From Anaerolineales bacterium UBA2395 (GTDB taxonomy: Bacteria > Chloroflexota > Anaerolineae > Anaerolineales > Villigracilaceae): a DNA stretch of 64,000 nt. Below, piece by piece: positions 59,899 through 64,000 of this stretch (within the stretch, counting starts at the first letter, position 1; each line of letters begins with the position of its first letter). The position numbers and the translations under genes were made by a program. The notes beneath the pieces are model-generated. The model did no database searches and was not told the origin of the DNA. It saw only the letters and a list, made by a program, of their open reading frames with translations. The stretch lies in the NCBI GenBank assembly GCA_002343775.1, contig DDSH01000006.1, positions 247,422 to 311,421 of the forward strand, given 5' to 3'.

Positions 59899-60552
59899 AT
59901 GGTTAAAATGCAACTTGCCCTTGATACCCTCGATGGAGATGAAGCGCTCAGACTCGCCGCCCTCACTGCGCCGTTCGTGAACATTCTGGAAGCAGGAACG
60001 CCGCTCATCAAATCGGTAGGCATCAGCATCGTGACACGCCTCAAAGCCGCGCACCCAGATAAGCTCATCCTTGCCGATCTAAAATCCAGCGACGTTGGTG
60101 CGTACGAAGCGGAGATGGCATTCAAGGCTGGGGCAGACATCGTTACCACGCAGGGCATCACCACGCTGGCGACTATCCGCGAGGTCCAGCGTGAAGCGGA
60201 CAACTGGAAGCGTCGCGCCGAAGTGGATATGACCGGCGTCGAAGATCCAGCTGCGCGCACAAGACAAGTTCAAGAGTTGGGCGTGAGTCTTGCACTTTAT
60301 CATCGCAGCATAGATGAAGAAACCACAAAAGGCGCGTTATGGGATGAAAAGTCGGTGAACACGGTCCGCGCCATGTGCGCCCTCGGTCTTGATGTCGCTA
60401 TTGCGGGTGGGATTCATTACGACAATCTTCCTCTGTTGAGCGGCGTACCAATTTATGGGGTGGTAATCGGACGTGGAATTACCGCCCAGCCGGACCCCGC
60501 CGCTGCTGCGAAAAAAATCGCAGAACGTATCCGAAAAATTTGGCACGACTGA
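59899..60552 (+). CDS. 3-keto-L-gulonate-6-phosphate decarboxylase/hexulose-6-phosphate synthase family
   Basis: GAAGGAG precedes ATG 59899. The 217-residue TIM-barrel protein has LALDTLDGDEALRLA, LADLKSSDVGAYEAEMAF (DxKxxD) and AIAGGIHYDNLPLLSG. The segment LALYHRSIDEE resembles the YHRSRDA element of ketogulonate-phosphate decarboxylases (UlaD) more than hexulose-phosphate synthases. It would convert a 3-keto hexose-phosphate acid or a hexulose-phosphate to a pentulose-5-phosphate. The epimerase gene follows by one base. Confidence 0.85.
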   Translation: MVKMQLALDTLDGDEALRLAALTAPFVNILEAGTPLIKSVGISIVTRLKAAHPDKLILADLKSSDVGAYEAEMAFKAGADIVTTQGITTLATIREVQREADNWKRRAEVDMTGVEDPAARTRQVQELGVSLALYHRSIDEETTKGALWDEKSVNTVRAMCALGLDVAIAGGIHYDNLPLLSGVPIYGVVIGRGITAQPDPAAAAKKIAERIRKIWHD

Positions 60553-60553
60553 C

Positions 60554-61222
60554 ATGGTTCACATCAGCGCATCCCTGCTCGCCGCGGATTACGCCCGATT
60601 GGACGAGGAAGTAAAACGCGCTGTTAAAAGCGGCGCAAATTCGTTTCACTTTGACTTGATGGATGGGCATTACGTCCGAAATCTCGCACTTGCCCCCGAT
60701 CACCTCGCCGCTCTGCGCCCCAGTACAAACCTGCCTTTTTTTGCCCACCTCGAACTCTCGAATCCCGAAGAGGTTTTAGCCCAATTCGACCCGTTTCCTG
60801 CAGACACGATCATCGTCCAATGGAATACATTGACGGAGCCGCTCAAAACTTTTGACGCCATTCGTTTGCGTAATGCGAAAGTGGGATTGGGACTCTGCCC
60901 GGACGATGACATACGGAACGCTGTCCGCCTCTTTCGTGACCTCGACCTGCTCCTGCTTCTTGGAGTGTATCCCGGCTTCGGCGGACAATCTATGCAACTA
61001 GGCACCCGCGAGAAGATCGCGTCTGCGCGGCGATTGCTGGATGAGGCAGATCAACGTGTGATAATTGCAGTGGATGGCGGCGTCAAGCCTGAAAATGCAA
61101 CCGCACTTGTCATGGCTGGCGCGGACATGCTTATTATGGGGACAGCGCTATTTGAATCAGAGGATATGGCGGAAACGATCTGTTCGATCAGGGAATCAAT
61201 TGCAGGGTCACAGCGCCGCTGA
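60554..61222 (+). CDS. Ribulose-phosphate 3-epimerase family protein
   Basis: ATG 60554 is one base from the previous stop. The 222-residue barrel has ISASLLAADYARL, FHFDLMDGHYVRNLALAP (metal His and Asp), FAHLELSNP (His), GVYPGFGGQSM and IAVDGGVKPENA (Asp). It is an epimerase of pentulose-5-phosphates or allulose-6-phosphate. HFDLMDG instead of the common HVDVMDG, and the coupling to the decarboxylase, may point to a pathway-specific enzyme. Its 3' end overlaps the convergent DUF4097 gene by 35 bp. Confidence 0.87.
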   Translation: MVHISASLLAADYARLDEEVKRAVKSGANSFHFDLMDGHYVRNLALAPDHLAALRPSTNLPFFAHLELSNPEEVLAQFDPFPADTIIVQWNTLTEPLKTFDAIRLRNAKVGLGLCPDDDIRNAVRLFRDLDLLLLLGVYPGFGGQSMQLGTREKIASARRLLDEADQRVIIAVDGGVKPENATALVMAGADMLIMGTALFESEDMAETICSIRESIAGSQRR

Positions 61223-62003
61223 CCGTCCGTATCGAAAGACCGCCGCCGCCCATATTCATTGTCCCGTCGCACGTCCGCGTGGTCGAAGTCATGCCTGGAA
61301 CCAGACACGTCACATCCCCGCTTGTGGAGCGAACTTGAAGGTCCATGGCGGAGTCTGCGCCCAAATGGACAGAGACAGCCCCATGGTCGGTTTCGAGCCG
61401 CACATCGTCTTCCATCAGAATTGAACCGCTGAATACAACTTTCCCCATAATCGTCGAAACACCGATATCTCCATGCGCGTTGTCGAGCGAAAGCAAACCG
61501 TAATTTCCCACTATGCTGATCCTACCCACACTATCTTGCGCCATCACGTCCCCGCGATTGGAACGCAGGGTGATATATCCATGTACATCTTCAACCAAAA
61601 TATCGCCCGAAACCGCAGCTGCTTCCAGTTCGCCTGTGTACTCCCGCACCACAATGGATGCAGAGGCGGTCTCGATTATCAGCGCGATGTTGTTCGGAAC
61701 GCGCACCTCCAAATGAACCGGGGGCTCGGAAGATCGCTTCCCCGTGTAATCGGCGATGATCTGGATTTGATCTTTTTCAGTAGTGACGGTGTATTCGGTT
61801 TGATCGAGGGAGAGTGTTTTTCCGTCCACATGCACCTGCCCATCTTCACTGCCGCGAACAGTCACGCTCCCCTCGTTGAGACGTATCGATACAGATTGTC
61901 CCTTTGTAATTTGCGTATTGTGAACTGGAAGTGGAACAGGCAGGTTCTCAGCCGCGCAGGCGGAGAGTAACAGGCATAGGAGGAGTGCAAAGATTTTTTT
62001 CAT
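61188..62003 (-). CDS. DUF4097/adhesin-type lipoprotein
   Basis: The 271-residue protein begins MKKIFALLLCLLLSACAAEN, a lipoprotein signal with Cys16. The rest is a beta-helix-like DUF4097 domain with short repeats: VTVRGSEDGQVHVDGKTLSL, ASIVVREYTGELEAAAVSGD, VEDVHGYITLRSNRGDV, ISIVGNYGLLSLDNAHGDI. It is exported and anchored on the outside of the membrane. It is similar in style to the GIN domain at 30553. Function unknown. Confidence 0.82.
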   Translation of the reverse strand: MKKIFALLLCLLLSACAAENLPVPLPVHNTQITKGQSVSIRLNEGSVTVRGSEDGQVHVDGKTLSLDQTEYTVTTEKDQIQIIADYTGKRSSEPPVHLEVRVPNNIALIIETASASIVVREYTGELEAAAVSGDILVEDVHGYITLRSNRGDVMAQDSVGRISIVGNYGLLSLDNAHGDIGVSTIMGKVVFSGSILMEDDVRLETDHGAVSVHLGADSAMDLQVRSTSGDVTCLVPGMTSTTRTCDGTMNMGGGGLSIRTVSGAVTLQLIP

Positions 62004-62032
62004 GATGGGATGATGAGGTTAAGTTTACCCCA

Positions 62033-62220
62033 TCACATGGTGCTGTTCATCAGCTTGGTACGATATTGCAGCACCTCTGCCAGATGCGAGACTGGCTGGA
62101 TATCTTCACTTCCCACCAGATCCGCAATCGTGCGCGATAACTTGAGGATGCGGTGATAGGCACGCACCGATAGATTGAGTTGACTCGTGCACAGCACGAT
62201 GTCGCCGCCCGCATCAGGCT
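62033..62220 (-). pseudogene. C-terminal fragment of ComM/YifB (Mg-chelatase-like AAA)
   Basis: The minus frame ending at TGA 62035-62033 reads QLNLSVRAYHRILKLSRTIA, then DLVGSEDIQPVSHLAEVLQY and RTKLMN. This is the conserved C-terminus of ComM/YifB proteins. Only the last ~60 residues are present, and the upstream sequence does not continue the gene. It is a remnant of a ~500-residue gene. Confidence 0.78.
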
Positions 62221-62303
62221 TTGACCTTCAGGCTGGAGCATACAAAATTGCCTGACCTCAGGGCTTTAGCGAGTCACCATAATAGCCACATGGACTGGGA
62301 TTC

Positions 62304-62561
62304 ATGGCGGCGATATTGACTGATTTCTTAGCGACACTTGGGTTCTACCTTTTCTGTTTCTTCGGTATATTTGAACCGACAGGTATGGTTGAGCTGATTA
62401 ATGCCGATCCACAAACCCCAGAGGAGAGACATCAAGTATTTGTGTTGAAGAAGCGGGTGGTAGACACAGTTTTGGAGGAAGCACGAATTGATCAAAGCCG
62501 GGAGATACACATTAAATTCCGTTCAGACTTTACAACCCGAACAAATTTCTCAATAAGCTAA
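62304..62561 (+). pseudogene. C-terminal relic of a large serine recombinase
   Basis: The last ~50 codons (QTPEERHQVFVLKKRVVDTV, LEEARIDQSREIHIKFRSDF) resemble the C-terminal tail of large serine recombinases, with a following perfect hairpin. The N-terminal part of the frame is unrelated. With 17571 and 45026 it is a third recombinase relic in the window. Confidence 0.5.
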
Positions 62562-62569
62562 TTCAGAAA

Positions 62570-62611
62570 ATAACAACAAGGCGACTCGATTTCGAGTCGC
62601 CTTGTTGTTAT
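62570..62611. terminator. Perfect 20-bp hairpin, bidirectional terminator
   Basis: ATAACAACAAGGCGACTCGA pairs perfectly with its complement around a TT loop. It follows the recombinase tail by nine bases. The AT-rich outer part supplies a weak U-tract on either strand. Confidence 0.75.
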
Positions 62612-62666
62612 TGAAGTTTCATCCCATATATGGGGGTCAGGCTGTGGTATGTAGTGAAGTAGGACG

Positions 62667-62706
62667 GAATTTATACCCGTATACATGATATATACCACTC
62701 TGGGCT
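62667..62706 (+). repeat. Dispersed TTTATACCCG element, copy R3
   Basis: It reads GGAATTTATACCCGTATAC, ATGATATATACC, CTCTGGGC. GTATACATGATATATAC inside it is a near-perfect palindrome. Again it lies between convergent ends. Confidence 0.45.
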
Positions 62707-62842
62707 CATCCGATTTCAGTTGTGAGGCGGAAAATTGACAGTTTTAAAGTCAACGGATCCAATTTTAGTAGGATTGGTACCCTGGTGTCGCTACTCTGTC
62801 ATCAAGGAATGAATTGTTTGAGCAGGTCAGTGACTACACTAA

Positions 62843-63019
62843 CTATCTTGGGATATGCATTCGGTCTAGCGGTTTATGCTGTGCCAGCCATATCAAGCTT
62901 TCTTTTCTTGCCTCATCTGGAATAAACTTTGAGTCACTCATGATTTCATGTATGGATTCCAATAGTCTTTCGTCGTTTATTAATTCGGGAGATAATCTTA
63001 GAAAGTCACGATAATTCAA
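62843..63019 (-). CDS. Possible small ORF, 58 aa
   Basis: A TTG-started frame reads MNYRDFLRLSPELINDERLL, then ESIHEIMSDSKFIPDEARKE and SLIWLAQHK. It looks amphipathic and helical, like the end of a real protein, but has no ribosome-binding site and starts next to a hairpin. It may be a relic. Family unknown. Confidence 0.25.
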   Translation of the reverse strand: MNYRDFLRLSPELINDERLLESIHEIMSDSKFIPDEARKESLIWLAQHKPLDRMHIPR

Positions 63020-63028
63020 AAGTTAAAA

Positions 63029-63058
63029 AAGACGCCCTTGCTGAAATATGGGCGTCTT
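63029..63058. terminator. Hairpin AGACGCCC/GGGCGTCT
   Basis: Nine complementary bases flank a 12-base loop, with an A-run on the left side (a U-run on the minus strand). It could terminate minus-strand transcription. Beyond it, 63059-63344 holds no supported gene. Confidence 0.6.
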
Positions 63059-63344
63059 GTCTAGTTTTACAAGCATGATCACCAAAATGGAACGTCAATA
63101 AATTAAACAAAACGATTGTGCTTGCTGCGCCAGAACTCATTAATCATCATCGCGCTATGCCCAAAAAGACAACGTTTTTTACTTCGAGTTATGTTTGATA
63201 TTATCTAAAATAACTGTAAACCTTGTAAATAATCACAACTGATACTATATCTTTGCGCTAGAGCAAGGACACATCTAGTTTTTTGGGGCATAATAGTGAG
63301 CATAATTTCGTTTACAAAATATTTTCAATTAAACTTGGAGAAAA

Positions 63345-63839
63345 ATGAAAAAAATATTATTTCTTGTATTGGCAGCAATAGCTCTGTTCGTCCCTGTTGC
63401 CGCTGTAATCGCGGCTGGGGAATTTGACTATATCGTTATCAGAGGTCCGGGCATTACAGGTGAAATTAATGTGTCTAATCCTTTATTTACCGAGGATATC
63501 TTTACCTTTGCTGATTTTTCCGAAGGTAGCATCAATCCGCCCTCAGACCCTGGGCTGGGGTATCAGATCGTGCGGATGCATGCCGAAGGAAGCAAAGGCA
63601 TTCCCTACGATCAATTACATTATTACCCATATAGTGGCTATGTATACTATGATGGCATTGTGAATGGATATTCTGAATATGGAACCCAATGGTATCTAGC
63701 CAATCCAGAAATTGAAGAACCGTTCCGTGCCGTTCTCGCTGAAGATGCGCGGCTGACATGGATTCCCTTTGCGGTGTTGGCTGTTCTGTTGATCGGATTT
63801 TTTGTTGTGTATCAGATGAAGCCCAAACGACCGCAGTAA
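63345..63839 (+). CDS. Exported protein with C-terminal membrane anchor, 164 aa
   Basis: TTGGAG precedes ATG 63345. A signal peptide (MKKILFLVLAAIALFVPVAA, then VIAAG) leads to a ~110-residue extracellular domain (FDYIVIRGPGITGEINVSNP, LGYQIVRMHAEGSKG, YYPYSGYVYYDGIVNGYSE). A membrane helix (WIPFAVLAVLLIGFFVVYQM) and a basic tail KPKRPQ close it. I recognise no family. It is a monocistron with its own terminator. Confidence 0.72.
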   Translation: MKKILFLVLAAIALFVPVAAVIAAGEFDYIVIRGPGITGEINVSNPLFTEDIFTFADFSEGSINPPSDPGLGYQIVRMHAEGSKGIPYDQLHYYPYSGYVYYDGIVNGYSEYGTQWYLANPEIEEPFRAVLAEDARLTWIPFAVLAVLLIGFFVVYQMKPKRPQ

Positions 63840-63843
63840 AATA

Positions 63844-63876
63844 AAATAGCGCATGGTAATTACCATTCGCTATTTT
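63844..63876. terminator. Terminator after the 63345 gene
   Basis: AATAGCG and CGCTATT, together with the inner ATGGTAATTACCAT, form a long hairpin followed by TTATTT. It sits between convergent genes and is probably bidirectional. Confidence 0.75.
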
Positions 63877-63886
63877 ATTTAAGCGT

Positions 63887-64000
63887 CTATCGTACGATCA
63901 CCTTATCACTTTTATCATCGTAACTAAATACCACAACCTGTCTCACATTTAGCGTAAGGGTGTCTGAATACACCACACGGTAATCATTTTCATCATCCTT
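63887..64000 (-). CDS. 3' end of a minus-strand gene running out of the window
   Basis: The minus frame is open from the window edge for 37 residues: KDDENDYRVVYSDTLTLNVR, then QVVVFSYDDKSDKVIVR, ending at TAG. It is beta-rich and acidic. Its terminator is shared with the previous gene. Identity unknown. Confidence 0.45.
   Translation of the reverse strand, partial: KDDENDYRVVYSDTLTLNVRQVVVFSYDDKSDKVIVR

Noticed and set aside
1..64000. CRISPR arrays, tRNA and rRNA genes
   Set aside because: No regular spacer-repeat pattern, no cloverleaf-like segment with a CCA-type end and no rRNA-like stretch was found by eye; tRNAs could still be missed without a covariance search.

Overview
The window reads as a chromosomal segment of an Anaerolineae-like member of the Chloroflexota. 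That placement is inferred from gene content (TtrABC-like molybdoenzyme, FmdE and YqeB homologues, many CPBP peptidases, GIN-domain proteins, HisKA_3/LuxR two-component pairs). No rRNA or other marker gene is present to confirm it. I see no tRNA, rRNA or CRISPR array.

Region 1 (1-17.1 kb) is a respiratory and metalloid island. After the tail of a GH130 phosphorylase and some small genes, a long minus-strand unit runs from 11738 down to 1356: Fe-S subunit, NrfD subunit, 1111-residue TAT-exported molybdopterin catalytic subunit, tatA, a Moco/Tuco-type riboswitch with an intrinsic terminator, fmdE, a yqeB-like gene, a PhnD-like lipoprotein, a histidine kinase and a LuxR-type regulator. Divergently transcribed are arsR, an ArsP-like permease, a small thioredoxin, a radical-SAM/SPASM protein with an AbrB-type N-terminus, arsC and acr3.

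Region 2 (17.1-26.9 kb) is a patchwork of relics and membrane genes: recombinase, receiver-domain, EamA and MalT-like fragments, three CPBP peptidases, a HisKA_3/NarL pair, a small membrane protein and a PepD dipeptidase. A duplicated ~100-bp promoter precedes two of its genes.

Region 3 (26.9-45 kb) centres on a triple-PAS histidine kinase and a LuxR-type regulator. Around them lie membrane, GIN-domain, lipoprotein, hydrolase and SRPBCC genes, and an eight-gene minus-strand operon with five more CPBP peptidases. Four promoters here share the same layout: a palindrome CTRTCCANNTGGNCAG, a second GC-rich palindrome 24-25 bp downstream, and a -10 box exactly 28.5 bp from the second centre. I read this as an undescribed regulon.

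Region 4 (45-62 kb) begins with a decayed serine recombinase. It then holds a 14-gene minus-strand carbohydrate operon: UROD-family protein, class II aldolase-like protein, galactitol-type PTS IIA/IIB/IIC, cysteine desulfurase, SorC regulator, E1alpha/E1beta/E2 dehydrogenase, HPr, PtsI and a corrinoid protein. Beside it lie a dehydrogenase and a divergent decarboxylase/epimerase pair. Tandem TCAC-N4-GTGA operators 20 bp apart sit at both promoter regions. The last part (61-64 kb) has a DUF4097 lipoprotein, ComM and recombinase relics and small exported or partial genes.
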